Notes: generated from the letters alone by a model not told the origin. Counted from the first letter of the stretch, positions 1 to 8,529 are shown. The stretch: DNA of 49,354 nt from an uncultured Atopobium sp. (GCA_938028565.1 CALIZS010000035.1:1-49354); one strand, 5' to 3'. Numbers and translations: made by a program.

Positions 1-960
1 AAGTGGGCTCGTAAAAACGACGTCTCGTGCTACCGAGTCTACGACGCTGACCTGCCCGATTATGCCGTCAGCATTGACATCTACAAGGGCGCCACAAAGC
101 CAACTACCTGGCTGCAAATCTCTGAGTACGCTGCTTCTAAAGAGATTGATCCTGATCTTGCAAAGCGTCGCCTCTTAGACGTCCTAGCTTTGGCTCCACG
201 CATACTAGGCGTCCCCAGCTCAAACGTGAACTTGAGGACAAGAACGCGCGCAAAGGGTGGCTCTCAGTACTCTGACGAGGGCAGCGCTGCAGACAACTCA
301 AGAAAAGAAATGCTGCTCATCGATGAGGGTGGTCTACTTTTTGAGGTCAACTTTGCCTCAAGGCTGGACTGCGGAATCTTCCTAGACCACCGCGATACGC
401 GCGCTGAGATTCGTGAGCTCATGAAGAGCGCTGGTGCTGCCAAGAGCTTCCTCAACCTCTTTGCCTATACAGGTACCGCCACCTGCTACGCAGCAGATGG
501 TGGCGCACTGCATTCCACAACTGTTGACCTTTCCAAACCTTCGCTCGAGTGGGCCAAGCGCAACATGAAGCGTAACGGCTTTGACGGTGAGGAGCATGAG
601 TTTGTCCAGGCAGACGTCCTGTCTTGGATTACCGAGATGCGTCATACCAAAAATCGCTGGAATGTCATCTTCTGCGATGTTCCTACCTTCTCCAACTCAT
701 CGCGCATGAAACAAAGCTCATTTGATGTCCAGAGAGATCACGCGGAGCTTATCATTGGTATTTCTCGCCTTTTAACTCGCGGGGGCGTTGCTATCTTCTC
801 TTGTAATCTGCGTACCTTTAAACCAGATGTCGAGAAGATCCAGCGAGCTGGTGTCATAATCGAAGACATAACAAATGAAACTATTCCGGAGGACTTCTCA
901 AGAAATAAGAAGATTCACCATGCATATAAAATCTCGAGAAAACCGCGGGAAAATGAGTAA
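1..960 (+). CDS. rlmL: 23S rRNA (guanine) methyltransferase RlmKL, 3' part
   Basis: The frame is open from the first base of the window, so the gene is cut at its 5' end and 319 C-terminal codons remain. The translation opens with an RVYDADLPDYAVSID stretch and continues with the KTR/KGG-like linker and a Rossmann methyltransferase core (FLNLFAYTGTATCYAA, a SAM-binding motif I, and FCDVPTFSNSSRM in place of the usual DPP motif). This order matches the C-terminal RlmK half of the fused RlmKL enzymes, which in E. coli make m7G2069 while the N-terminal RlmL half makes m2G2445 of 23S rRNA. It is known for the family that both halves are needed for efficient modification. Whether this copy carries the N-terminal half cannot be seen. 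The stop is followed by a short A/T-rich inverted repeat (963-969/977-983) without a clear U-tract. Confidence 0.85.
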   Translation, partial: KWARKNDVSCYRVYDADLPDYAVSIDIYKGATKPTTWLQISEYAASKEIDPDLAKRRLLDVLALAPRILGVPSSNVNLRTRTRAKGGSQYSDEGSAADNSRKEMLLIDEGGLLFEVNFASRLDCGIFLDHRDTRAEIRELMKSAGAAKSFLNLFAYTGTATCYAADGGALHSTTVDLSKPSLEWAKRNMKRNGFDGEEHEFVQADVLSWITEMRHTKNRWNVIFCDVPTFSNSSRMKQSSFDVQRDHAELIIGISRLLTRGGVAIFSCNLRTFKPDVEKIQRAGVIIEDITNETIPEDFSRNKKIHHAYKISRKPRENE

Positions 961-1004
961 ATTTTTTCCGCTTACAGGAAAAATAAGTACGTTTGTACAT
1001 TCGT

Positions 1005-1018
1005 CTAGTTATAACTAG
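1005..1018. promoter_or_regulatory. 14-bp perfect palindrome upstream of kup
   Basis: CTAGTTATAACTAG is a perfect palindrome 59 bp before the kup start codon. It lies next to a possible -10 (TATATG, 1020-1025). The placement fits an operator or a dimeric-protein site, but no regulator is identified. The 117-bp intergenic gap is too short for a c-di-AMP (ydaO) riboswitch, which I looked for. Confidence 0.3.
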
Positions 1019-1077
1019 GTATATGGACTAACATATGATGACGAACTGAACCGATCATCTGTTGAGAGGATTAATGG

Positions 1078-3360
1078 ATGAATACAAGTAAAGCTGCATT
1101 TCATGCGCTTTTTTCTAAGGACAAAGCCAAGAAATCAACGGGCATTCCTCTAAGTGCTGGCATGATACTGGTTACCATTGGCATTGTCTATGGTGACATT
1201 GGCACTTCTCCAATGTACACCATGAAGGCAATTATTGCTGGTAATGGCGGACTTCTTACCATGAGTACCGATGTTGTTTTGGGTGCTCTGTCCCTCATTA
1301 TCTGGACGCTGACACTCATTACAACCGTTAAATACGTCATGGTTGCAATGAAGGCAGACAACCACAATGAGGGCGGAATCTTTGCGCTCTACAGTTTGGT
1401 TAAAAAGTGTGCCAAATGGCTGATTATTCCTGCCATGATTGGTGGCGCAGCACTTCTTGCTGACGGTATTTTGACCCCAGCTGTTACCGTAACCACCGCT
1501 ATTGAGGGTTTGCGTACTATTCCTGCGGCTCATTCCATTATTGGTGATAATCAACACATTGTTGTTATGATTACCATTGCTATTCTTTGTACGCTTTTTG
1601 CCCTTCAGAAAGCGGGAACTTCTACCATTGGTAAGGCCTTTGGACCTGTCATGACCTTGTGGTTCTTGTTCCTGGGAGCTACGGGCGTTATGAACATATT
1701 TGCTGACATCAGCGTTGTTCGTGCTCTTAACCCAGTCCGCGGCATTATGTTCCTCTTTGATGGCAAGCTCAATGCAGCTGGCCTCATGGTTTTAGGTAGT
1801 GTCTTCCTTTGTACTACTGGTGCAGAGGCACTTTATTCTGACATGGGTCACGTTGGCAAGAGCAATATTTATGTAAGCTGGCCTTTTGTTAAGATTTGCC
1901 TCATTTTGAACTATCTTGGACAAGGCGCATGGCTTATCACCAACCACAATAACACTGTGCTTAACACTATCAAAGACCTCAATCCTTTCTTTGAGATGCT
2001 TCCTGGTCAGATTAGACCATTTGCCGTTATTCTCTCTGCCCTGGCTGCAATTATTGCTTCCCAGGCACTGATTACCGGCTCCTACTCCATTGTCTCTGAG
2101 GCAATTAAGCTTGACCTTATGCCTCACATCAAAATTAACTATCCCTCCACAACCAAGGGTCAGATTTACATTCCACTTGTGAACAACATCATGTGGGTTG
2201 GCTGCATTGGCGTTGTTCTTCTTTTCCAGAGCTCTGAGCATATGGAAGCAGCTTACGGTCTTGCAATTACCGTCACCATGCTCATGACCTCAATCTTGCT
2301 TTACACCTATCTGGCTGTTATCAGAAAACGCCCGTGGACAGCTATTCCATTCATTATTTTCTTTGGTGCCATTGAGGCTATGTTCTTCTTCTCAAGCCTT
2401 ACCAAGTTCTTCCACGGCGGCTACTTTACCGTTTTGATGGCTACCGCAATTTTTGTTGTTATGTTTGTCTGGCGTCGTGGTACTGCTGTTGAGAGAACTC
2501 AAAGTGTTTACCTGCCTGTGGATAAGTACATTGATCAACTTCGTAGTCTCAGCCATGATACAGATTATGCAACTCTCGCAGATAACCTGGTCTTCCTGAC
2601 TAATGACTCCTCCTTTGACAAGCTGGATCGAGACATCCTCTATTCCATCTTGGATAAGCGCCCAAAGCGCGCAAAGGCCTACTACTTCATTAATATTTCG
2701 CTGACAGATGACCCAAATACACGCGAATTTATCGTTAACGATTTTGGTACAGACTTCCTGTTCAAGATCACTCTGCGTCTTGGCTTTAGGGTAAACCAAC
2801 GTATTAACACCTATCTGTATCAGATTGTTGGTGACCTGATTAAGAACAATCAGCTTGCGCCTCAGAATCACAAGTATTCCATTTACAAGGAGCACTCCGA
2901 GATTGGTGACTTTAGATTCTGTCTGCTGCGTAAGGTACTAGCTCCAGAGACTGACATCAACGGTTTTGACGCTCGTTGCCTTGAGCTCAAGTACTTTATT
3001 CGTCGCATCTGCGGATCTCCTGCTCGCTGGTATGGTCTTGAGAACTCCAACATTGTCTTTGAGTACGTTCCTTTGTTCTCCAAGGTTAAGCGTGAGCAGA
3101 AGCTTACTCGTATTATGCTTGAAGACGCAGCTCAGACAGGTTCTATGCCCCTTGTTGAGGCTCCTATGAAAGAGCGTATTGCCGAGATTGAGGAAGACGA
3201 AGACATCTTTGCAGAAGCACTGCACAAGGAGCGTGTTGAAAACGCAGCTACTGTTGCAGACTACGTTGGTGGCGATACCGCTAGCTTCCGTCCTCTTAAA
3301 CTTGACGAAGAAGAGGTTGATGAAGATGTCTTTGAGGAGCAACAAGACATCAATCACTAA
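1078..3360 (+). CDS. kup: KUP-family potassium uptake protein
   Basis: The product is a 760-residue integral membrane transporter that imports K+ with H+ (KT/HAK/KUP family). The signature GIVYGDIGTSPMY sits near residues 36-48 at the first membrane helix, and about twelve hydrophobic segments fill residues 25-460. The C-terminal 290 residues are hydrophilic and form the cytosolic domain. The last 60 residues are strongly acidic (EEDEDIFAEAL, DEEEVDEDVFEEQQ). At 760 residues it is longer than E. coli Kup (622), mainly because of that C-terminal part. The ATG is preceded by GAGAGGA at a good distance. An out-of-frame ATG at 1074 is ignored. The gene stands alone, with its own upstream region and a downstream terminator, so it is probably monocistronic. 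Potassium specificity is inferred from the family. Confidence 0.93.
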   Translation: MNTSKAAFHALFSKDKAKKSTGIPLSAGMILVTIGIVYGDIGTSPMYTMKAIIAGNGGLLTMSTDVVLGALSLIIWTLTLITTVKYVMVAMKADNHNEGGIFALYSLVKKCAKWLIIPAMIGGAALLADGILTPAVTVTTAIEGLRTIPAAHSIIGDNQHIVVMITIAILCTLFALQKAGTSTIGKAFGPVMTLWFLFLGATGVMNIFADISVVRALNPVRGIMFLFDGKLNAAGLMVLGSVFLCTTGAEALYSDMGHVGKSNIYVSWPFVKICLILNYLGQGAWLITNHNNTVLNTIKDLNPFFEMLPGQIRPFAVILSALAAIIASQALITGSYSIVSEAIKLDLMPHIKINYPSTTKGQIYIPLVNNIMWVGCIGVVLLFQSSEHMEAAYGLAITVTMLMTSILLYTYLAVIRKRPWTAIPFIIFFGAIEAMFFFSSLTKFFHGGYFTVLMATAIFVVMFVWRRGTAVERTQSVYLPVDKYIDQLRSLSHDTDYATLADNLVFLTNDSSFDKLDRDILYSILDKRPKRAKAYYFINISLTDDPNTREFIVNDFGTDFLFKITLRLGFRVNQRINTYLYQIVGDLIKNNQLAPQNHKYSIYKEHSEIGDFRFCLLRKVLAPETDINGFDARCLELKYFIRRICGSPARWYGLENSNIVFEYVPLFSKVKREQKLTRIMLEDAAQTGSMPLVEAPMKERIAEIEEDEDIFAEALHKERVENAATVADYVGGDTASFRPLKLDEEEVDEDVFEEQQDINH

Positions 3361-3392
3361 GCCTAGCGCGCAGCAGTTTTACTTCTCACAAC

Positions 3393-3427
3393 AAAAGCCG
3401 ACAGATTGTATCTGCCGGCTTTTTCTT
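3393..3427. terminator. Bidirectional Rho-independent terminator between kup and the HAD gene
   Basis: The stem AGCCGACAGA / TCTGCCGGCT has one mismatch and a 5-nt loop. It is flanked by AAAA on the left and TTTT on the right, so it can end transcripts from both convergent genes. Confidence 0.8.
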
Positions 3428-3496
3428 TAAACAATATGTCTCAAGCAAAACTTTAAAGCGAAAACTCTAAAACGTTACGTTTCCAGCGCCAAGTGC

Positions 3497-4399
3497 TTAC
3501 TCCCCCAGTGCCCACGTTAAGAATCGTGAGAAACCCGCCTCATCGTTAGTGAGTGTGATATAGGTTGCTGCCTCAAAATCCTCACGGCGAGCGTTAGCAA
3601 CTGCCGTACCCATTCCTGCGGAGGAAAGCATAGCAACGTCATTAAGCGAATCGCCAAAAGCTGCAGCATTATCTGTTGAAATGCCAAGATGATTGCAGAG
3701 CCACTGAAGTGCAGCACCCTTTGAAGTGCCGTCGGCCAGGATTTCCATCCCCATACTCATGGAAGCTGTGCCACTGAGTCCCTTTACCGAGGCAACGGCA
3801 TCTGCTACAAGCGCCTGATACTTCTCGCCTTCTGCAACAGACCAATAGGAACCAAGACGCTCAATGGTAGTTACACTATCAATAAACTCCTCGACGCTTT
3901 GGTCAAAGGGAGTACGAGAGCGCTGCATAAATGCTGCATGATCTGCGGGAATACCCAGCTGAGAGATAAGATTGTGCCTTGAGCGCTCCAGATAGACACC
4001 TCCGTCCGCAAAGATGTCAAAAGTCACAGGATAGTCCTTAAGCTTTTGATACAACTCAAGCGCCTGTTCCTTGGTAACAGTAGACTCGTGCAGTACCGTC
4101 TGTGTGGAAAGATCTCTGATAACAGCGCCATCGCAAGAGACAACATACTTTGAAGCAGGGTGATTCACAACTTCCTGTGGTAACACGTTAAAGGCGCGAC
4201 CAGAACAAGGAACAAAGGGAATACCTAGCTCAGCCAGACGATCCAATATTGCCATGTTTTTGGAATCAAGAGATTTATCGGTATGCAAAAATGTCTCATC
4301 CATATCGGAAAAGACAATATCTACTTTCAGATTTAATACATCTTGAGTAAGCCAAGACTGCTTTTGAGCAATGAGTTCTTCTGTTGAAAGCTCTGACAA
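3497..4399 (-). CDS. Cof-type HAD-superfamily phosphatase
   Basis: A 300-residue haloacid-dehalogenase hydrolase of the Cof/class IIB type. Motif I is FSDMDETFLHTDKSL, with the nucleophile Asp and the general acid Asp two residues on. The C-terminal FGDSLNDVAMLSSAGMGTAVANA carries motif IV and the typical Cof ending. Family members dephosphorylate small molecules such as sugar phosphates, FMN or pyridoxal phosphate, and the substrate cannot be read from sequence. The chosen TTG start has AGAGG seven bases upstream, and no in-frame ATG gives the motif I region a better start. It is the last gene of the carD-ACT-HAD operon, 12 bp after the ACT gene. Confidence 0.85.
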   Translation of the reverse strand: MSELSTEELIAQKQSWLTQDVLNLKVDIVFSDMDETFLHTDKSLDSKNMAILDRLAELGIPFVPCSGRAFNVLPQEVVNHPASKYVVSCDGAVIRDLSTQTVLHESTVTKEQALELYQKLKDYPVTFDIFADGGVYLERSRHNLISQLGIPADHAAFMQRSRTPFDQSVEEFIDSVTTIERLGSYWSVAEGEKYQALVADAVASVKGLSGTASMSMGMEILADGTSKGAALQWLCNHLGISTDNAAAFGDSLNDVAMLSSAGMGTAVANARREDFEAATYITLTNDEAGFSRFLTWALGE

Positions 4400-4411
4400 A
4401 ACACTACCTCT

Positions 4412-4699
4412 TTATGGACGATACATAAACGTGAAGACCTCTTCACGCTGCATGTTAACCTGTACACCAAGCTTTTCTGAGACGGTATCAAGACGCTCTT
4501 TGAGGCTCAAGAAAGACTCGGCATCCTGAAGTTCAACCAGCATGGTCATGGTAAAAATACCAGATAGAATAGTCTGTGCAATATCAAGGATATTTGCGTT
4601 GGACTCAGCCAAAGTGGAAGAAATTGCCGCAACAATTCCAGGAGCGTCGCTGCCCAAAACAGTGACAACAGCGCGATTAGCGGATGTTTCTGAAGCCAT
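4412..4699 (-). CDS. ACT domain protein (UPF0237 type)
   Basis: A small protein of 95 residues consisting almost wholly of one ACT domain (RAVVTVLGSDAPGIVAAIS, then NILDIAQTILSGIFTMTMLVEL). This resembles the UPF0237 family of stand-alone ACT proteins found in many Gram-positive bacteria. ACT domains usually bind amino acids or small ligands, and the role of this family is not established. A longer reading with a 17-residue extension is possible, but family length and the alignment start favour the ATG at 4699. The gene sits between carD and the HAD gene with short gaps, so it is probably cotranscribed with both. Confidence 0.82.
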   Translation of the reverse strand: MASETSANRAVVTVLGSDAPGIVAAISSTLAESNANILDIAQTILSGIFTMTMLVELQDAESFLSLKERLDTVSEKLGVQVNMQREEVFTFMYRP

Positions 4700-4736
4700 A
4701 GTTTCCCATCTCTTAAACGGATGGTTTAATTGTACG

Positions 4737-5237
4737 CTATGCTTTTCCAATTTCTACGCCATAGCGCGAACTAAATACCTTTTGAATCTCGTCAACGGTG
4801 CAATTAAGTGCCGTAATAAGTTCATAAAGACCGCGATTGCTGGCCATCTTAAAAATTCTCTCGTGAGAAACAGGTGGTTTCTTGTTGAGCGAACGCGCCT
4901 TATCAATACGAGCTCTAAATGTTTTAGCAATACTAATGGAATCTTTACAAGAACCTTCTCTGATGGCATGTCTAAAGTGAGATTCTTCAAGAGAGGCGTT
5001 GTGAATGTGAAAGGTAATGAGTTCAATTTGAGGATATATATCAACAAGATTTGTAGCCTCATCACGCGTCATAAGATCGCGTAGTCTAAACTCTTGACTA
5101 AGAGGAAACACTATTTGAACAGGGTGTTTTTGCCCAATAGGAGACAAAACGTAGGCCGGAGTAGGCTCCGAAACTACATTTTCAACAAGACATACGCCCT
5201 GACCTGGGTGAACGCAAAACTCGCCAACAGCCCGCAT
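4737..5237 (-). CDS. CarD-like transcriptional regulator
   Basis: A 166-residue protein with an N-terminal CarD/TRCF RNA-polymerase-interaction domain (VGEFCVHPGQGVCLVENV, then HPVQIVFPLSQEFRLRDLMTRDEA) and a helical C-terminal half. CarD proteins bind the RNA polymerase beta subunit and stabilise open promoter complexes, acting globally on rRNA and housekeeping transcription. The ATG at 5237 is preceded by GAGGAG with seven bases between and starts right at the domain. A longer frame to 5336 would have to run through an inverted repeat and the likely promoter, so it is rejected. It heads an operon with the ACT and HAD genes. The domain is divergent, so the exact subfamily is uncertain. Confidence 0.75.
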   Translation of the reverse strand: MRAVGEFCVHPGQGVCLVENVVSEPTPAYVLSPIGQKHPVQIVFPLSQEFRLRDLMTRDEATNLVDIYPQIELITFHIHNASLEESHFRHAIREGSCKDSISIAKTFRARIDKARSLNKKPPVSHERIFKMASNRGLYELITALNCTVDEIQKVFSSRYGVEIGKA

Positions 5238-5262
5238 AACACCACTCCTCTCGGATAACAAT

Positions 5263-5293
5263 AGTATACCATGAGAAGCGTGTTTTAAGCCAA
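5263..5293 (-). promoter_or_regulatory. Likely promoter of the carD operon
   Basis: On the minus strand an extended -10 (TGG-TATACT, hexamer at 5263-5268) lies about 20 bp before the ribosome-binding site. A weak -35 (TTGGCT, 5288-5293) is 19 bp upstream and touches the inverted repeat at 5292-5327, so that repeat could also be an operator. Confidence 0.45.
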
Positions 5294-5327
5294 TGACCTG
5301 CAACTTTATAATTTGTTGCAGGTCATT
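5292..5327. terminator. 13-bp perfect inverted repeat between ppiase and carD genes
   Basis: AATGACCTGCAAC and its exact complement are separated by a 10-nt A/T-rich loop. It lies 31 bp beyond the stop of the cyclophilin gene, where a terminator is expected, but no U-tract follows on either strand. It may be a terminator of unusual form or an operator next to the carD promoter. Confidence 0.4.
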
Positions 5328-5358
5328 CAGTAACATAACAATATTTTATATAAGGAAT

Positions 5359-6072
5359 CTAATCAATCATTGTGATGGACTCAATGACTGGTTGCTCTGA
5401 AGCAGGGATGGTTCCATTTGAATCGACTGGGGTTACGCCTTTACAAATTGCATCGACAACGTCCATTCCACTTGTTACCGTGCCAAATGCAGCGTAATTT
5501 CCATTCAGAGTTGAGTTGTCTGCCTGCATGATAAAGAACTGCGAGCTTGCAGAGTTTGGATCTTGGGCGCGTGCCATGGAAATAGTTCCACGTGTATGCG
5601 AGATGTTATTCTCGACACCATTTTTGGTGAACTCGCCCTTGATTTTGTTCTCGGATCCACCCGAGCCATTACCCTTAGGGTCACCACCCTGGATCATAAA
5701 GCCGTCAATAATACGGTGGAACGTAAGGCCGTTATAGAAGCCTGACTTGGCAAGATGAGCAAAATTAGAAACCGTAATAGGCGCAACGTTTGCGTTAAGA
5801 GTTGCCTCAATAGTACCGTAATCCTTTACCACAATACGAACGTGGTGAATCCCCTTTGCATAGGGGTCATCCGCTGCTACAGAATCAATGTAGCCCTTAT
5901 TTTGTAAGCTCTGAGACTGCGTTTGCTGCGTCTGTTGGGATTGCTGCGATTGCGAGTTTGCTTGAGGCTGAGACTTATCAGCGCCTCTCATAAGAGAGAA
6001 GAATATTGCTCCTACCGCAAGCACAACAATAACAACAACACTATACAGTCGGCGATTCTTTGTTTGAAACAC
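5359..6072 (-). CDS. Membrane-anchored cyclophilin-type peptidyl-prolyl isomerase
   Basis: A 237-residue protein with an N-terminal membrane anchor (residues 9-28), a Gln/Ser-rich linker (about 33-58) and a cyclophilin domain. The active-site block FHRIIDGFMIQGGDPKGNGSGG and the second block ARAQDPNSASSQFFI are conserved, so the fold and the key Arg, Phe and Gln are present. It should act outside the membrane, speeding proline isomerisation during folding of exported proteins. The GTG start has GGGGAGG just upstream, and that site overlaps the stop of the preceding tannase-like gene, so the two are translated from one message. The linker is of low complexity and probably serves as a spacer through the cell wall. 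Confidence 0.9.
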   Translation of the reverse strand: MFQTKNRRLYSVVVIVVLAVGAIFFSLMRGADKSQPQANSQSQQSQQTQQTQSQSLQNKGYIDSVAADDPYAKGIHHVRIVVKDYGTIEATLNANVAPITVSNFAHLAKSGFYNGLTFHRIIDGFMIQGGDPKGNGSGGSENKIKGEFTKNGVENNISHTRGTISMARAQDPNSASSQFFIMQADNSTLNGNYAAFGTVTSGMDVVDAICKGVTPVDSNGTIPASEQPVIESITMID

Positions 6073-6087
6073 GCTATGACCTCCCCT

Positions 6088-7911
6088 TTAAGCAGACGCG
6101 CACGAAACAATCCAAGACACCAAGTTGGCAGTTGCATTGCCTGTTCTCTCGGCAAGAACGTGGCCCTTATCCCAAACAAGCGTGTAATCAACACTGCTTA
6201 CGCCCGAGAAATGCTTTAGAGACAGGCCCAAATTGAACGAGGTGCAAATTGAAGTATCAGTATTCTGAGCGCCCTCATTAATACGCCAATAAGGAGCAAC
6301 CGATGCTGTCTGATAGCCTTTGTAAGATGCGCTGGTAAAGTACAGTGGATTGAACATATCAACACGAGTTGGAATATCATTCTCCAGCGTATCAGCCTTA
6401 TTCAGATCAGAGGTCCAATCATTAGCGTAGCTGGACTTCCAATCGGCAAGCTTCATGTAAGTATCAAGGTTCTTTTTAATGAGGTCAGCAGTCTGCTCAT
6501 CAAAATGCAGCGTACTTTGCTCGCCAACACCAAAAAGTTGATTAGCGCGGGTGCTTCTATCGGGAGCATCAAAAGCTCCAACAGGAAGCGACGCGCCTCT
6601 TAAAGCTCGCGAGAAACCCCTCAAGTTCTCAAGCTCAACGCTCTGACGACGAAGGTTATATACAACCCAAATAGATTCTGAGTTCAGAGAGCCAAAATAA
6701 TGTTCAGCGGTATCGTAAATAGTAGATTGAACCTGCTGTGTAGCAGGAGTTGCATTGTCTGTTCCACGGACCGTTGCCAAGTTTGGATCGCCTGGGAATG
6801 TTGGCTCCTCTAGACGCTGAGGTGTGGACGTGTAAGGAAACGCATTATCCTTGATGAAGTTGTCTGCAGACGTCTCAAGTTCATTTACAAGAAGATCTGC
6901 ATATGATCCGGCAGTATAAACACCAGAGTTAGTTTCATCAAGACTGACCTTACTATCATTGCTGTCGAGAAGATCCATGTTGTTGACAAATGAAGCATAT
7001 GCGCCAGCAAGATCTTGCGAGAGAGGCTGGGTCCATACACCCTCAGCACGAGAATCTGTTGCATCTGCATACTGACCAGCTGACCACTCATACGCTGCGT
7101 CTGCAAGATCATATGAGGTTGCCGGACACCATGAAGCGCTGCCGTAAATAGAGTCTGACAGCTGCTCGCCCTTCTCGCTATGTGTAGCAGCGCCAACAGC
7201 CTTAAGATATGGCGTATAGAGCGGAGAGTCTCCCGAGGTTCCCAGCACCGCACTGAGGCCGCCGCCGGCTGCAAAGCCAAACACAAAAATCTTTGATGTA
7301 TTGCATGGGAGCAGCTCGTTGTTGTAGCGCAAATACCTGATAGCAGCCTTGAAATCTACTGCTGGCCAAGGAGATCCACCAGCGTAAAGCTCGTCCGAGC
7401 CTGTGGTTGAATCGTAACCGGCACTTCTACCGCGGAAACCTGCGTATACGTACACAAAACCAGCCTCAAGGTACGGTGCGAGGCCTTCGTATGCGTAGCT
7501 TGTGGGAGCGCTCTGAGGGAACAGCGTTGCTGTGTTAATAGGCATGACAATTGGAGCGGTACTTGCGGTGAAGCTGCCTACAACGGCTTTCTCGCTTACT
7601 TCGCACTCGTACGTCGAGCCCTTCTTAGTTCCCGAGAAATACTTTCCAGGTACAAAGACCGAGAGGGTGTTCACCGACTTGCTTGCAGGCTTAGTGCAGT
7701 ACTGAATGCCCAGCTGATAGTAGCAGTCGTTATCCTCGTCATAACTCCACTGGGTCATGTCCAGCTTAAGTGACTTGAACTCTTCAAGGTCCACGTTAGA
7801 TGCAGGCTGATTCGTATCCTCAGATGTCCTTGCCTGTGGAGTACATGCAGCCAAGGTGCCTGCAGCTCCTAAAGCAGAAAGGGACAAGAATTCTTTTCTC
7901 GTAAAGGCCAT
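6088..7911 (-). CDS. Tannase-like alpha/beta-hydrolase lipoprotein, nucleophile Ser replaced by Ala
   Basis: A 607-residue exported protein. The N-terminus (TRKEFLSLSALGAAGTLAAC) looks like a twin-arginine-type signal with Arg-Lys in place of the Arg pair, ending in a lipobox with Cys23. The body resembles subtype B tannases and related carboxylesterases (AVDFKAAIRYLRYNN, then the elbow GFAAGGGLSAVLG, and WDKGHVL near the C-terminus). In active members the elbow reads G-x-S-x-G. Here the serine position is Ala214 (codon GCA, 7270-7272), while a C-terminal Asp/His pair is kept. Catalysis by the usual mechanism is therefore doubtful, and it may be a binding protein or have a displaced nucleophile. 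It is the first gene of a two-gene unit with the cyclophilin. Confidence 0.72.
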   Translation of the reverse strand: MAFTRKEFLSLSALGAAGTLAACTPQARTSEDTNQPASNVDLEEFKSLKLDMTQWSYDEDNDCYYQLGIQYCTKPASKSVNTLSVFVPGKYFSGTKKGSTYECEVSEKAVVGSFTASTAPIVMPINTATLFPQSAPTSYAYEGLAPYLEAGFVYVYAGFRGRSAGYDSTTGSDELYAGGSPWPAVDFKAAIRYLRYNNELLPCNTSKIFVFGFAAGGGLSAVLGTSGDSPLYTPYLKAVGAATHSEKGEQLSDSIYGSASWCPATSYDLADAAYEWSAGQYADATDSRAEGVWTQPLSQDLAGAYASFVNNMDLLDSNDSKVSLDETNSGVYTAGSYADLLVNELETSADNFIKDNAFPYTSTPQRLEEPTFPGDPNLATVRGTDNATPATQQVQSTIYDTAEHYFGSLNSESIWVVYNLRRQSVELENLRGFSRALRGASLPVGAFDAPDRSTRANQLFGVGEQSTLHFDEQTADLIKKNLDTYMKLADWKSSYANDWTSDLNKADTLENDIPTRVDMFNPLYFTSASYKGYQTASVAPYWRINEGAQNTDTSICTSFNLGLSLKHFSGVSSVDYTLVWDKGHVLAERTGNATANLVSWIVSCASA

Positions 7912-8040
7912 AATTTCCCCTCGAATAGTTTATTCAGTGGAGGCAGCAACGACCGCTGACCTAGTTCAAGCTAGACAATCTATTGTACCAATTTGCAAAC
8001 GTGTATGCTTAAGAGCAAGCGTCTAGAGAAACGAGTTAGC

Positions 8041-8310
8041 ATGCCAAAAGTTGTCAACTTCTTTGACCTCATTCATCTCAATGAAAGACTCAAACAACAG
8101 GGGCTTTTAAGTAAAATCCACCTGCGTGACACATGTGGTAAGCAAACTCTCTGGATAGAACTCCCCTCTAGCGAGAAGCCCGATGAGCGCGAGAAAATCG
8201 ACGGTCAAGAGCTTGAGAAAACAAAGGAGCAAATTGAGGCGTTTTTTGCAATAAAAGGTATGACCGTTGAATTTGACCTCACTGGCGGAAAAAATTTCTG
8301 GATTGTATAA
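8041..8310 (+). CDS. Small RDAC-type protein
   Basis: An 89-residue soluble protein starting at MPKVVNFFDLI. It contains HLRDTCGKQTLWIEL and ends in VEFDLTGGKNFWIV. From memory this matches a small family of Coriobacteriia named for an Arg-Asp-Ala-Cys motif, with Thr replacing Ala in this copy. Nothing is known to me about its function. The upstream reading from a TTG at 7993 adds 16 residues without a ribosome-binding site and is not preferred. The gene is followed 60 bp later by the tRNA-Phe gene, which has its own promoter. Confidence 0.6.
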   Translation: MPKVVNFFDLIHLNERLKQQGLLSKIHLRDTCGKQTLWIELPSSEKPDEREKIDGQELEKTKEQIEAFFAIKGMTVEFDLTGGKNFWIV

Positions 8311-8319
8311 ATTGCCCGC

Positions 8320-8347
8320 TTGACGAAGCGCTTGAGTCTGTTATAGT
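8320..8347 (+). promoter_or_regulatory. Sigma-70-type promoter of tRNA-Phe
   Basis: TTGACG (8320-8325) and TATAGT (8342-8347) are 16 bp apart and end 24 bp before the tRNA. This is the clearest consensus promoter in the window. Confidence 0.75.
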
Positions 8348-8371
8348 AAATAAGCTTTTCGAAGCACCAAT

Positions 8372-8447
8372 GGCTGGGTAGCTCAGTTGGTAGAGCAGGG
8401 GACTGAAAATCCCCGTGTCAGGGGTTCGATTCCCTTCCCCGCCACCA
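8372..8447 (+). tRNA. tRNA-Phe (anticodon GAA)
   Basis: A complete cloverleaf of 76 nt with encoded CCA: D-arm with AGCTCAGTTGGTAGAGC, anticodon arm GGGGACTGAAAATCCCC with GAA, and T-loop TTCGATT. The acceptor stem GGCTGGG/CCCCGCC pairs at six of seven positions. Position 4-69 is a U-C mismatch. It stands alone between its own promoter and terminator. Confidence 0.96.
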
Positions 8448-8457
8448 CGACTTGAAT

Positions 8458-8493
8458 CGGCTCAGAGAGTAATCTCTGAGCCGTTTTCTTTTA
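8458..8493 (+). terminator. Terminator of tRNA-Phe
   Basis: The perfect stem CGGCTCAGAGA / TCTCTGAGCCG with a GTAA loop is followed by TTTTCTTTT, starting 11 bp after the tRNA 3' end. Confidence 0.9.
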
Positions 8494-8529
8494 TCTTTTG
8501 ATGTTGACGCGGCAAGTAATAAACAGTAA

